DNA of 64,000 nucleotides from Nocardioides potassii (GTDB lineage: Bacteria; Actinomycetota; Actinomycetes; Propionibacteriales; Nocardioidaceae): contig NZ_JAKJHZ010000007.1 of assembly GCF_021648885.1 (NCBI RefSeq), positions 496,001 to 560,000 of the forward strand. The letters run 5' to 3'. A program made the position numbers and the translations under genes. Below, piece by piece: positions 43,527 through 53,586 of this stretch (position 1 is its first letter; the number at the start of each line of letters is the position of its first letter). The notes under the pieces were generated by a model, which ran no database searches, was not told the origin of the DNA, and was given only the letters and a program-made list of their open reading frames with translations.

Positions 43527-44477
43527 TCAGACTGCGTTTTCCGTGGTGGGTTCGAGATCCAGGGCACGATTGACCCAGACACTCTCTGCGACCATTCCCA
43601 CCCGTTCGTACAAGGGGAGTGCTCCCGTCCGCGAGTCGGTGCTCAGCTCGGCGGTGGTGGTGCCGTGCTCGCGGGCCCGGGCGAACGAGTCCACCAGCAG
43701 CGCCTGGGCGATCCCGCGGTTGCGCTGGTCCCGGCGTACGGCGAGCCGGTCGACGTAGCCGGTCGAGCCGTTGTCCGAGACGAGGACCAGCGAGACGCCG
43801 ACGACCGAACCGTCCGGGTCGACCGCGACGCGCAGGTTCCACGGCTCGAAGCCGGGACGGCCGGTCGTGGCGGCCTCGAAGTCCTCGAACGGCTCGCGGT
43901 CGCGGACTGACCACTCGAGGAACGCGTCCTCCAGCACGTCGTGCACCGAGCGCAGCTCGCCGGGCTCGGCGGTGCGGATCGTGTAGCCCTCCGGCAGGTC
44001 GCGCTCGGGGATCGAGGCGCCCTCGGGCAGCTTGAGCACCCAGCTGGTCCACCGCACCCGGAACCCGAGGGCCTCGAGCAGCCGGTCCGCGGGCGATCCC
44101 TGCGGCACGGGCATCCCGATCACCGGCGAGCCCAGGCGACGGCCGAGGTCGGCCAGCCAGTGGGCGAGCCAGGTGCCGATGCCGCGCCCGCGGTGGGAGG
44201 GCAGCACGGAGGTGTCCGCGCGGTCGACGCCCATCAGCTCGGCGTACGCCACCAGGGTGTCACCGTCCCAGACGCCGATCGACCGGGCGCCGAGGTCGTG
44301 ACTGGGCCTGGCCCAGTCGCTGACGATGTCGGCCTCCTCGATCGCGACCTCGCCGATGTCCTGCTGCTCCTGGGCGGCCATCAGGACGAAGACGTCGTGG
44401 GCGTCGGACTTCTGGAGCGGCCGGGTGCTGAGGCCGTCGGGGAGCTGCGGGGTCCGGGGTGGCGTCGGGCTGGGCAT
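43527..44477 (-). CDS. tandem GNAT-domain acetyltransferase
   Basis: A 316-residue protein with two GNAT folds, an arrangement seen in mycothiol synthase (MshD) and related actinobacterial enzymes. The first domain has SHRGRGIGTWLAHWLADLG (about residues 94-112). The second has RRDQRNRGIAQALLVDSFAR (about 248-267) and the closing PLYERVGMVAESVWVNR. Both acetyl-CoA loops are intact. It could be mycothiol synthase-like, but a specific assignment is not safe. The ATG at 44475-44477 is divergent from the DEAD-box helicase gene across a 94-base gap. Confidence 0.88.
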   Translation of the reverse strand: MPSPTPPRTPQLPDGLSTRPLQKSDAHDVFVLMAAQEQQDIGEVAIEEADIVSDWARPSHDLGARSIGVWDGDTLVAYAELMGVDRADTSVLPSHRGRGIGTWLAHWLADLGRRLGSPVIGMPVPQGSPADRLLEALGFRVRWTSWVLKLPEGASIPERDLPEGYTIRTAEPGELRSVHDVLEDAFLEWSVRDREPFEDFEAATTGRPGFEPWNLRVAVDPDGSVVGVSLVLVSDNGSTGYVDRLAVRRDQRNRGIAQALLVDSFARAREHGTTTAELSTDSRTGALPLYERVGMVAESVWVNRALDLEPTTENAV

Positions 44478-44571
44478 GCGGAGGAGTGTGCTTGCTCACG
44501 CGGTGGCCTGTCCTGCAGTTTTCGGCGCTCGCGGAATGTCGCCCTGCGCCGCCAAGCCCTACCGTTGTCGG

Positions 44572-46326
44572 GTGAGTGACGAGCACCAGGACCACCCCGA
44601 TCAGTCCGGGCCCCAGCAGACCTTCGCCGACCTCGGCCTCGCGCCCGAGGTGCTGAAGGGACTCGCGGCCGTGGGCTACGAGACGCCGTCGCAGATCCAG
44701 GCCCTGACCATCCCGCCGCTCCTCGCGGGCCGGCACGTGGTCGGGCTCGCCCAGACCGGCACCGGCAAGACCGCCGCCTTCGCGCTGCCGATCCTCTCGC
44801 AGCTGGACCTGTCCCAGAAGACCCCGCAGGCGCTCGTCCTCGCCCCCACCCGCGAGCTGGCGATCCAGGTCTCGGAGGCCTTCGAGAAGTACGCCGCCCA
44901 CATGAAGGGCGTGCACGTCCTGCCGATCTACGGCGGCCAGGGCTACGGCGTCCAGCTGTCCGCGCTGCGTCGCGGCGTGCACGTCGTCGTCGGGACGCCC
45001 GGCCGGATCATGGACCACCTCGAGAAGGGCACGCTCGACCTCACCGAGCTGCGGTTCCTCGTCCTGGACGAGGCCGACGAGATGCTCAACATGGGCTTCG
45101 CCGAGGACGTCGAGACGATCCTCGCCGACACCCCGGACGACAAGCACGTCGCGCTCTTCTCCGCGACCATGCCGCAGCAGATCCGCCGGATGTCGAAGAA
45201 GTACCTCGAGGACCCGGTCGAGATCACGGTCAAGAACAAGACGACGACCTCGGCCAACATCACCCAGCGCTACCTCATCGTGTCCTACCCGCAGAAGGTG
45301 GACGCCCTCACCCGGATCCTCGAGGTGGAGAACTTCGAGGGGATGATCGTCTTCGTCCGCACGAAGAACGAGACCGAGACGCTCGCCGAGAAGCTGCGGG
45401 CCCGCGGCTACAGCGCGATGGCGATCAACGGCGACGTCGCGCAGGTGCAGCGCGAGCGCACGGTCAACCAGCTCAAGGCCGGCAAGCTCGACATCCTCGT
45501 CGCCACCGACGTCGCCGCACGCGGCCTCGACGTCGAGCGGATCAGCCACGTCGTCAACTACGACATCCCGACCGACACCGAGTCGTACGTCCACCGCATC
45601 GGCCGCACGGGTCGTGCGGGGCGCAGCGGCGACTCGATCGCGTTCGTCACGCCGCGCGAGCGGCACCTGCTGCGCGCCATCGAGAAGGCGACGCGGCAGC
45701 CACTGACGCAGATGCAGCTGCCGAGCGTGGACGACGTCAACGCCACGCGGCTCTCGCGCTTCGACGACCAGATCACCCAGGCGCTCGCGCAGCCCGAGCG
45801 CATCGACTTCTTCCGTGACGTCGTCTCCCACTACGTGAGCCACCACGACGTGGCGGAGGTCGACGTCGCCGCCGCCCTGGCCGCGGTGATGCACGGCGAG
45901 CAGCCGCTGCTGCTCGAGCCCGAGCCCGAGCCACGGGCGCGGTCGTTCGAGGAGCGCTCGAGCCACGGCGGCAAGGCCGACCGGCCCAGGTCGGGTGGCC
46001 CGCGGGAGTCGCGCAGCGGCCAGCCGATGGCGGCGTACCGCCTCGAGGTCGGCAAGCGTCACAAGGTCGAGCCGCGGCAGATCGTCGGCGCGCTGGCCAA
46101 CGAGGGCGGCCTGTCGCGTGGCGACTTCGGCCACATCTCGATCAAGCCCGACTTCTCGATCGTCGAGCTCCCCGCCCAGCTGCCGCCCGGCACGCTCGAG
46201 CGCCTCGCTGGCACCCGGATCTCCGGCAAGCTCATCGAGATCTCGCCGGACAAGGGTCCGTACCGCGGCCGCCCCGGCGGCGGCCACCGCAAGGGCGGCG
46301 GCTACCAGGGCAAGAACCCCCGCTAG
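44572..46326 (+). CDS. DEAD-box ATP-dependent RNA helicase
   Basis: A 584-residue RNA helicase similar to DeaD/CsdA. The Q motif region is FADLGLAPEVLKGL, with TPSQIQ. Walker A is AQTGTGKTAAFALP, motif II is VLDEADEML and motif III is FSATMP. Domain 2 carries ATDVAARGLD and the arginine-finger motif HRIGRTGRAGRSG. A C-terminal DbpA-type RNA-binding domain (about residues 490-565, YRLEVGKRHKVEPRQIVGAL and GDFGHISIKPDFSIVEL) precedes a Gly/Arg/Lys tail. It unwinds structured RNA in ribosome assembly, cold adaptation or RNA decay. I chose the GTG at 44572, because the upstream frame is not coding. A large palindrome lies between it and the convergent yceI. Confidence 0.95.
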   Translation: MSDEHQDHPDQSGPQQTFADLGLAPEVLKGLAAVGYETPSQIQALTIPPLLAGRHVVGLAQTGTGKTAAFALPILSQLDLSQKTPQALVLAPTRELAIQVSEAFEKYAAHMKGVHVLPIYGGQGYGVQLSALRRGVHVVVGTPGRIMDHLEKGTLDLTELRFLVLDEADEMLNMGFAEDVETILADTPDDKHVALFSATMPQQIRRMSKKYLEDPVEITVKNKTTTSANITQRYLIVSYPQKVDALTRILEVENFEGMIVFVRTKNETETLAEKLRARGYSAMAINGDVAQVQRERTVNQLKAGKLDILVATDVAARGLDVERISHVVNYDIPTDTESYVHRIGRTGRAGRSGDSIAFVTPRERHLLRAIEKATRQPLTQMQLPSVDDVNATRLSRFDDQITQALAQPERIDFFRDVVSHYVSHHDVAEVDVAAALAAVMHGEQPLLLEPEPEPRARSFEERSSHGGKADRPRSGGPRESRSGQPMAAYRLEVGKRHKVEPRQIVGALANEGGLSRGDFGHISIKPDFSIVELPAQLPPGTLERLAGTRISGKLIEISPDKGPYRGRPGGGHRKGGGYQGKNPR

Positions 46327-46333
46327 CAACTAC

Positions 46334-46500
46334 ACCTGACCGGGCACCTCCTGCCCGTCCGACGCGGTGAGCGGGCACTTCCTTCCCGTCCCGCACATGT
46401 CGATCGCCCCCTCCCGCAAGCGCGGAAGGGGGCGATGTCGCGTGACGGGCAGGAAGTGCCCGGTGGGCGGCCGTGACGGGCAGGAAGTGCCCGGTCAGGT
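46334..46500. repeat. nested palindrome built from four copies of a GGGCAGGAAGTGCCCG element
   Basis: Two copies lie in one orientation (46334-46359 and 46372-46390) and two in the other (46444-46464 and 46475-46500). The outermost pair is complementary at 25 of 26 bases and the second pair at 18 of 19. The centre (46403-46417 with 46422-46436) pairs at 14 of 15 bases around an AAGC loop. Each copy is itself an interrupted palindrome (CGGGCA-CTTCC-TGCCCG). The 167-base element fills the gap between convergent deaD-like and yceI genes. It could fold as a long hairpin and act as a bidirectional transcription stop. Confidence 0.85.
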
Positions 46501-46510
46501 CGCCGGCAGG

Positions 46511-47080
46511 TCAGGCGCTCTTGATGGCCGAGATGTCGAACTCGAGCTTGATCTTCTCGGAGACGAGGACGCCACCGGTCTCGAGGGCGGCGTTCCAGGT
46601 CAGGCCCCAGTCCTTGCGGTTGACGGTGGTCTCGCCCTCGAAGCCCACGCGGACGTTGCCGAACGGGTCCTGGGCCGAGCCGGTCTGCTCGAACGGGATG
46701 GTGACGGACTTGGTCACGTCCTTGATGGTGAGGTCGCCGGTGATGGCCCACTCGGCACCGTCGCGCTTCACGTCGGTCGAGGTGAAGGTGATCGTCGGGT
46801 AGGTCTCGGCGTCGAAGAAGTCGGCCGACTTGAGGTGACCGTCGCGGTCGGCGGTGCCGGTCTCGATGGAGGCGACGTCGATGGAGATGTCGACCTTGGA
46901 GCCGGCGGGGTTGGCCTCGTCGATGTGGGCGGTGCCGCTGAAGGCGTGGAACTGGCCGCGGACCTTGGTCACCATGGCGTGGCGGGCGACGAAGCCGAGG
47001 CGGCTGTGGGTGACGTCCAGGGTGTAGTCACCGGAGATGTCGTCGATGGCGGTGGTGGGGGCGTCGAACGAGGTGGACAT
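46511..47080 (-). CDS. YceI family lipid-binding protein
   Basis: A 189-residue lipocalin-like beta-barrel protein of the YceI family, close to the usual length. The domain opens ISGDYTLDVTHSRLGFVARH, continues KVRGQFHAFSGTAHID, and has HLKSADFFDAETYPTITFTS and the closing DWGLTWNAALETGGVLVSEK. Members bind polyisoprenoid lipids. There is no signal peptide, so unlike E. coli YceI it should be cytoplasmic. The ATG at 47078-47080 is well supported. A GGTTG...CAACC inverted repeat lies 20 bases upstream and could be a stress-regulated operator. Confidence 0.94.
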   Translation of the reverse strand: MSTSFDAPTTAIDDISGDYTLDVTHSRLGFVARHAMVTKVRGQFHAFSGTAHIDEANPAGSKVDISIDVASIETGTADRDGHLKSADFFDAETYPTITFTSTDVKRDGAEWAITGDLTIKDVTKSVTIPFEQTGSAQDPFGNVRVGFEGETTVNRKDWGLTWNAALETGGVLVSEKIKLEFDISAIKSA

Positions 47081-47094
47081 GGGGGCTCCTGCTG

Positions 47095-47125
47095 TGGTCG
47101 GTTGGTAGAACTTTCAACCAGACCA
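47095..47125. promoter_or_regulatory. inverted repeat upstream of yceI
   Basis: TGGTCGGTTG (47095-47104) pairs with CAACCAGACCA (47115-47125) over ten bases with one unpaired base. The core GGTTG-N10-CAACC resembles the element at 22983-23008 in front of the flavin monooxygenase. It is probably a binding site for a dimeric repressor. Confidence 0.5.
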
Positions 47126-47189
47126 ACGGACCGCAGTCCGGATCCATTCCCCGGCGATGCAAGGAATTTTCTTCCACGCCGGACGTGCA

Positions 47190-47220
47190 ACGAGCCACGC
47201 CCCGGTGGGGCGTGGCTCGT
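47190..47220. terminator. 14-bp perfect hairpin after the 41-residue ORF
   Basis: ACGAGCCACGCCCC (47190-47203) pairs perfectly with GGGGCGTGGCTCGT (47207-47220) around a three-base loop. It lies 18 bases past the stop of the small minus-strand ORF and upstream of the yceI promoter. It is the strongest hairpin in the window but has no T-run. Confidence 0.75.
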
Positions 47221-47238
47221 GATCCGGGTGGCCGGCGC

Positions 47239-47364
47239 TCAGGCGGCCTGGCTCGGGGCGGCGGCGACGCTCGTCCAGCGTGCCTCCATGCGGGTGCGAC
47301 CCGACGCATCCGTGACCGAGACCCAGGTGCAGACCGGAGCTCCGGTCGTCGACTGCTTGCTCAT
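47239..47364 (-). CDS. 41-residue small protein, unknown function
   Basis: An ATG at 47362-47364 preceded by GGGAGG at ideal distance opens a 42-codon frame that encodes MSKQSTTGAPVCTWVSVTDA and a further 21 residues. A strong hairpin follows the stop, so the ribosome site, short frame and terminator form a complete unit. The product is soluble with one Cys and no known motif. It is too short to judge by codon statistics. A peptide of this kind may be conserved in related genomes, but I cannot verify that. Confidence 0.5.
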   Translation of the reverse strand: MSKQSTTGAPVCTWVSVTDASGRTRMEARWTSVAAAPSQAA

Positions 47365-47611
47365 GTGACACCTCCCGTTCACCTGTTGTTCACCCAAGGT
47401 ACCACGCCCCCACTGCTGCACATCCATTTCGCTCAGAACTCGTGAGACTTCCCCACCCTCGCACCACGCAACGGGGGGCGGCGGGGTCCCTGCCCCACTT
47501 GCGGCCGGTGGGGCGGCTACGCCCGGAGCGGAAGCGCTGTCCGAGACTGGCGATCTGCCCGATTTCGGGCAGGAAGTTGCTGATGGGGATGCCGCAGCGC
47601 ACGATTCATCC

Positions 47612-47872
47612 GTGCCGGACCCCGCTCTCGTCTCCCACGTCGTCGCCACCACGTCGCTGACGCCGGGCGAGGCGGCCCGGGTGATCGACGACGTGATCGC
47701 CTTCCACGCCCAGCCGGTGGAGGACTACGTCCGGTCGCGGCACGCCCACCTCAAGACGTACGGCGCGAAGAACCCCGAGATCTTCGCGCGGATCGCCGAG
47801 GAGCTCGCCCAGCGCGTGGTCGCCGCACCCGCGCTGAGCGAGCGCCAGCTGCGCCGGATCGTCTACGGCTGA
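47612..47872 (+). CDS. 86-residue helical protein upstream of glmS, unknown function
   Basis: A small soluble protein with an alpha-helical pattern, starting with a GTG at 47612 (MPDPALVSHVVATTSLTPGE) and ending LSERQLRRIVYG. It has an acidic N-terminal half, conserved-looking aromatic residues (FHAQPVEDYVRSRHAHLKTY) and no membrane segment. It lies 24 bases upstream of glmS on the same strand, so it is probably cotranscribed with it. No family is recognised. The 247 bases before it hold GC-rich hairpins such as TGCCCGA-TT-TCGGGCA near 47560, but no other gene. Confidence 0.65.
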   Translation: MPDPALVSHVVATTSLTPGEAARVIDDVIAFHAQPVEDYVRSRHAHLKTYGAKNPEIFARIAEELAQRVVAAPALSERQLRRIVYG

Positions 47873-47896
47873 GACCTCGACAGGAGACAAGAACAC

Positions 47897-49720
<1,824 letters not shown>

Positions 49721-49740
49721 GTCATCCCGACATGGACTGG

Positions 49741-49774
49741 GCGCCCCTTGCCGCATGGGGTCGGCAAGGGGCGC
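49741..49774 (+). terminator. 12-bp perfect hairpin after glmS
   Basis: GCGCCCCTTGCC (49741-49752) and GGCAAGGGGCGC (49763-49774) are perfect complements around a ten-base loop. They lie 20 bases after the glmS stop, in the convergent gap before glpD. No T-run. Confidence 0.7.
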
Positions 49775-49855
49775 GCCGTGGAGAACGATCCCACCAGCCC
49801 GACGTCCTGTCCGTGGATCGACGGAACTACCGGGCGATTTTGCCTGTTGCCCGCA

Positions 49856-51376
49856 TCACGCGTGGGCAGCAGACCTCCGGTGGCTGAGCACGAGCTCGAT
49901 CGCGCGCTCGGCGAGGGGAGTGGCGATGGCGCGGTCCTCGGCGACGAGCCCGGCGCGGGTACGACGGTCCAGCAGGTCGTCGACGTCGTGAGCGCCCTCG
50001 TGGGTGATCGCGAAGACCAGCTCGGCGAGCGTCACCGGGACGGCCGGTGACGCCGGGGTGAGGAGGTCGCCGTCCGCCAGTCCGGTGACCTCGCGGGAGG
50101 TGGCGAGCACCAGGCCTGCGTCGGCGCCGAAGCGCCGGACCAGGTGTTCGGGCGCAGTGGACGTGCCGACCGCGCCGAGCAGCGGCAGGCTCGCGGTCCG
50201 GCACGGCGCGTGCGTCAGCCCGAGCGCGTCGACGGTGTCCTGCGCCATCCGTCGGTAGGTCGTGAGCTTGCCGCCGACGACCGTCGTCACGCCGGTCGAC
50301 GAGGTGAGGATGGCGTGGCGGCGTGACAGGTCGGCGGACTCGTCGGTCCCCTCGACCTCGAGCAGCGGTCGCAGCCCGGCGAAGGCCCCGACGACGTCGT
50401 CCCGCGTCGGCGGGACGGTGAACGCAGGTGCGACCACTCCCAGCAGGAAGTCGACCTCCTCCTCGCTCGGCGTCGGCACGTCGGGGACCGGACCTTCGAC
50501 CGGCTCGTCGGTGAGCCCGACGTAGAGCCTGCCGTCGGGCTGGGGCAGCACCATCGCGAAGCGCGACGTCGACCCCGGGATCGGCACCATCACCGCGACG
50601 CGGGTGTGCGGCAGCGTCGAGCCGCGCAGCACCAGGTGGGTGCCGCGGCTCGGGCGCAGCCGGACCCGGTCGTCGAGGTCGCCGGCCCACACGCCGGTCG
50701 CGTTGACGACCGCCCGCGCGCGGACGTCGTACTGCTCCCCGGTGAGCTCGTCGCGCAGCGTCACCCCGGCCCCGGTCGCCGAGGTGACGCGGGCGCGCGT
50801 GCGCACCCGGGCGCCGTACGACGCCGCCGTGCGGGCCACCGTGACCACGAGCCGGGCGTCGTCCTCGAGCTGCCCGTCCCAGGCGAGCAGCCCGCCCCGC
50901 AGGGTGTCGGCGCGCATCGCCGGCGCGAGGCCGAGGGCCTCGGTGGCGTTGAGGCGGCGGGGCCGCGGGAGCGTGCGCGTGCTGGTGCGGGCGGCACGGC
51001 GGAGCACGTCGCCGGCCTGCAGGCCACCCCACGTCATCGCGGTGCGGCTGCGCGGCATCGCGTCGTTGAGCGGGGTGAGCATCGGCAGCGCGTGGACGAG
51101 GTGGGGCGCGGTGACCTGCATGAGGATGCCGCGCTCCACGGCGCTCTCCCGGGCGATCGCGAGCTGGCCCTGGGCGAGGTAGCGCAGGCCGCCGTGGACG
51201 AGCTTGGAGGACCAGCGCGACGTGCCGAAGGCGAGGTCGTGCGCGTCGACGGCGAGGACCGACAGCCCGCGGGTGACCGCGTCGAGGGCGACCCCGGCGC
51301 CGGTGATCCCGAGTCCGACGACCACGACGTCGACCTGCTCCGGGATCCCGGCGAGCCCGGGTGTGATGGTCCCCAT
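49856..51376 (-). CDS. glpD: FAD-dependent glycerol-3-phosphate dehydrogenase
   Basis: A 506-residue flavoenzyme. The FAD dinucleotide motif VVVGLGITGAGVALDAVTRG lies near residue 15-34, and FGTSRWSSKLVHGGLRYLAQ is the conserved GlpD stretch. The middle holds the substrate-binding region with FAGLRPLLEVEG, and the FAD-closing motif is VVGGKLTTYRRMA. A C-terminal helical domain is typical of the bacterial enzymes. It oxidises glycerol 3-phosphate to dihydroxyacetone phosphate at the membrane. The ATG overlaps the TetR stop by one base (TGATG). The divergent flavoprotein beyond it completes a layout like Rv2249c-Rv2250c-Rv2251 of M. tuberculosis. Confidence 0.95.
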   Translation of the reverse strand: MGTITPGLAGIPEQVDVVVVGLGITGAGVALDAVTRGLSVLAVDAHDLAFGTSRWSSKLVHGGLRYLAQGQLAIARESAVERGILMQVTAPHLVHALPMLTPLNDAMPRSRTAMTWGGLQAGDVLRRAARTSTRTLPRPRRLNATEALGLAPAMRADTLRGGLLAWDGQLEDDARLVVTVARTAASYGARVRTRARVTSATGAGVTLRDELTGEQYDVRARAVVNATGVWAGDLDDRVRLRPSRGTHLVLRGSTLPHTRVAVMVPIPGSTSRFAMVLPQPDGRLYVGLTDEPVEGPVPDVPTPSEEEVDFLLGVVAPAFTVPPTRDDVVGAFAGLRPLLEVEGTDESADLSRRHAILTSSTGVTTVVGGKLTTYRRMAQDTVDALGLTHAPCRTASLPLLGAVGTSTAPEHLVRRFGADAGLVLATSREVTGLADGDLLTPASPAVPVTLAELVFAITHEGAHDVDDLLDRRTRAGLVAEDRAIATPLAERAIELVLSHRRSAAHA

Positions 51377-51957
51377 CAGGGCTCCAGGGTCCGCGTGATG
51401 AGGCGGGAGTACTCCGCGTCGAGCTCCACGAAGCCGATCGTCCCGTCGGTCATCGTCTGCGCCGACAGCACGAAGCCGTGGCCCGCCAGGGTCAGCGCCC
51501 GCGCCATGAGGACGGAGTCGCCCTCGCGGATCGCGCCGGACTCCTGCCCGGTCTCGATCTCCGACGCCATGATCTCGACGAGCGCCTCCTGCGACCGGCC
51601 CCGGCGGGAGATCAGGTAGGGAAGCAGCAGGTCGGGGTCGAGCTCGACGATCCGGACGAACAGCTCGTTGTCGCGCAGCGCCCGGATCGTCGACACCGCC
51701 GCAGCGGCGATGCCGGACGGGGTGGTCGTGTCTGCCGCGGCGACCCGGGTCGCGGCGGCGATGCCGACCCACTCGCGCGTCATGAGGTCACCCAGCAGCG
51801 AGCCCATGTCGGACCAGGTGCGATAGATCGTCATCCGCGAGACCCCGGCCCGCCTGGCGACCTCGGTGAGGGTCGTGCGCCGCCAGCCGACGTCGAGGAT
51901 GCACTCGCGCGCCGCGTCGAGGTACGCCGCGTGTCGCGGATCGGTCGCGTCGGACAT
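51376..51957 (-). CDS. TetR family transcriptional regulator
   Basis: A 193-residue repressor. The HTH is TTLTEVARRAGVSRMTIYRT (about residues 28-47), followed by WSDMGSLLGDLMTREW and a helical ligand-binding domain. I chose the ATG at 51955-51957 (MSDATDPRHAAYL). An ATG at 51978 would add seven residues and run into the palindrome that likely serves as operator. The stop overlaps the glpD start, so regulator and enzyme are cotranslated. It likely controls both its own operon and the divergent flavoprotein. An intermediate of glycerolipid metabolism would be a logical ligand. Confidence 0.9.
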   Translation of the reverse strand: MSDATDPRHAAYLDAARECILDVGWRRTTLTEVARRAGVSRMTIYRTWSDMGSLLGDLMTREWVGIAAATRVAAADTTTPSGIAAAAVSTIRALRDNELFVRIVELDPDLLLPYLISRRGRSQEALVEIMASEIETGQESGAIREGDSVLMARALTLAGHGFVLSAQTMTDGTIGFVELDAEYSRLITRTLEP

Positions 51958-51958
51958 C

Positions 51959-51987
51959 GTGTGACGAAGTGACGTCATGTGTCACAC
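51959..51987. promoter_or_regulatory. TetR operator in the glpD-flavoprotein divergent promoter
   Basis: GTGTGAC (51959-51965) and GTCACAC (51981-51987) are perfect seven-base arms. TGACGTCA (51970-51977) forms a palindrome at nearly the same centre. It occupies the gap between the TetR start at 51957 and the divergent flavoprotein start at 51996. Confidence 0.65.
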
Positions 51988-51995
51988 TGTAACGC

Positions 51996-53576
51996 ATGAC
52001 CTCCCAGACGCCCGTCGCCGAGATGCACCCGCAGCGCTGGGGTGCGCCCGAGAGCGCGACGGTCCTGCCCGACTCGGCGCGCGCTCTCGTCGACCTCGCC
52101 TTCGGCCTGCAGGACCACCCGGCCGTGGTGGGTGCGACGCCGCCGCCAGCGGCGCTCGACGACGACCTCCTCGGTGCACTCCGCGCGCTCGTCGGCGACG
52201 AGAACGTCCTCGTCGACGACGCGACGCGCGCCCTGCGCACGCGCGGAAAGTCGACGCCCGACCTCCTGCGGGCCCGTGCCGGGGACCTCACCGACGCACC
52301 GGACGCCGTGGTCCGGCCCGACGGGCACGACGAGGTCGCGGCGGTCCTCGCGTGGGCCGGCGAGCACCGCGTCGCGGTCGTCCCCTTCGGCGGTGGCACC
52401 TGCGTGACGGGGGGCCTCGCCGCCCGCCGCGACGGCTTCGCCGGGCTGGTCAGCCTCGACCTGGTCCGGATGAAGCGACTGCTGGCCGTCGACGAGGTCT
52501 CGATGACCGCGACCCTCGAGCCCGGCCTGCGCGGCCCGGAGGCCGAGGCGCTGCTGGCCGGGCACGGGGTGACCCTCGGCCACTACCCGCAGTCCTTCGA
52601 GCACGCCTCGATCGGCGGGTTCGCGGCGACCCGGTCGAGCGGCCAGTCGAGCGCGGGCTACGGCCGCTTCGACGCGATGGTCGTGGGGCTGGAGGCCGCG
52701 ACCCCGACCGGCCCGCTCTCGCTCGGCTCGTCCCCGGCCAACGCCGCCGGCCCGGACCTGCGCCAGCTGCTGCTCGGGTCGGAGGGCGCCTTCGGCGTCA
52801 TCACCTCCGTCACTGTCCGGGTCTGCAAGGCGCCCGCCGAGACGTCGTACGAGGGATGGCGCTGGCCGTCGTTCGCCGCCGGCTCCGACGCCATGCGCAC
52901 CCTCGCCCAGGCGGGGCTGCTGCCGACGGTGATCCGCCTGTCCGACGAGTCGGAGACCGCGATCAACCTCGCCGACCCGTCGTCGATCGGCGGTGCGGGC
53001 GGAGGCTGCCTGATGATCACCGGCTACGAGGGCACGATTGAGCAGGTCGAGGCGCGGCGGGCGGCCGTCACCGCGGTCCTCACCGATCTCGGCGGCACGC
53101 CACTCGGCAACGAGCCGGGGCAGGCATGGGCGCACGGCCGGTTCGGAGCGCCCTACCTCCGCGACGCGCTCCTCGACCACGGCGTGCTCGTCGAGACGCT
53201 CGAGACCGCGACGTTCTGGTCCGGCCGGCAGCGCCTGTACGACGACGTGAGGGCCGCGCTGACCTCGTCGCTCGGCGAGGGATCACTGGTGCTGTGCCAC
53301 GTCTCGCACGTCTACGAGACCGGCTGCTCGCTCTACTTCACCGTCGCCGCGCGCCAGGGCGACGACCCGATCGCGCAGTGGCAGGCCGCCAAGGCCGCGG
53401 CCAGCGACGCGATCGTCGCGGCCGGCGCGACCATCACCCACCACCACGCCGTCGGCACCGACCACCAGCCGTGGCTCGACCGGGAGATCGGCGAGGTCGG
53501 CGTCCGCGTGCTCCGCGCGGTCAAGGCCGAGCTCGACCCGGTGGGCATCCTCAACCCGGGCATCCTCATCCCCTGA
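51996..53576 (+). CDS. FAD-binding oxidase, alkylglycerone-phosphate synthase-like
   Basis: A 526-residue flavoprotein of the vanillyl-alcohol-oxidase/PCMH fold, most like alkyldihydroxyacetonephosphate synthase. N-terminal residues 1-80 lead to VRPDGHDEVAAVLAWAGEHR and the FAD loop VVPFGGGTCVTGGLAARRDG (about 120-140). GGFAATRSSGQSSAGYGRFD is the signature stretch seen in AgpS-like proteins. The C-terminal cap ends LKAELDPVGILNPGILIP, a common flavin oxidase motif, and histidines lie in ATITHHHAVGTDHQPWL. Ether-lipid synthesis is the family's eukaryotic role, but in bacteria the substrate is uncertain. The gene is divergent from a TetR-glpD operon, again suggesting glycerolipid chemistry. 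Confidence 0.88.
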   Translation: MTSQTPVAEMHPQRWGAPESATVLPDSARALVDLAFGLQDHPAVVGATPPPAALDDDLLGALRALVGDENVLVDDATRALRTRGKSTPDLLRARAGDLTDAPDAVVRPDGHDEVAAVLAWAGEHRVAVVPFGGGTCVTGGLAARRDGFAGLVSLDLVRMKRLLAVDEVSMTATLEPGLRGPEAEALLAGHGVTLGHYPQSFEHASIGGFAATRSSGQSSAGYGRFDAMVVGLEAATPTGPLSLGSSPANAAGPDLRQLLLGSEGAFGVITSVTVRVCKAPAETSYEGWRWPSFAAGSDAMRTLAQAGLLPTVIRLSDESETAINLADPSSIGGAGGGCLMITGYEGTIEQVEARRAAVTAVLTDLGGTPLGNEPGQAWAHGRFGAPYLRDALLDHGVLVETLETATFWSGRQRLYDDVRAALTSSLGEGSLVLCHVSHVYETGCSLYFTVAARQGDDPIAQWQAAKAAASDAIVAAGATITHHHAVGTDHQPWLDREIGEVGVRVLRAVKAELDPVGILNPGILIP

Positions 53577-53586
53577 ACCCGGACCG

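Noticed and set aside
47185..47445. 86-codon plus-strand frame opposite the small ORF
   Set aside because: It runs through the terminator hairpin in Arg-rich sequence and has no ribosome site.
51377..51772. Upstream extension of glpD into the TetR gene
   Set aside because: The TetR frame is clearly coding there, and GlpD's FAD motif starts right after the ATG at 51376.
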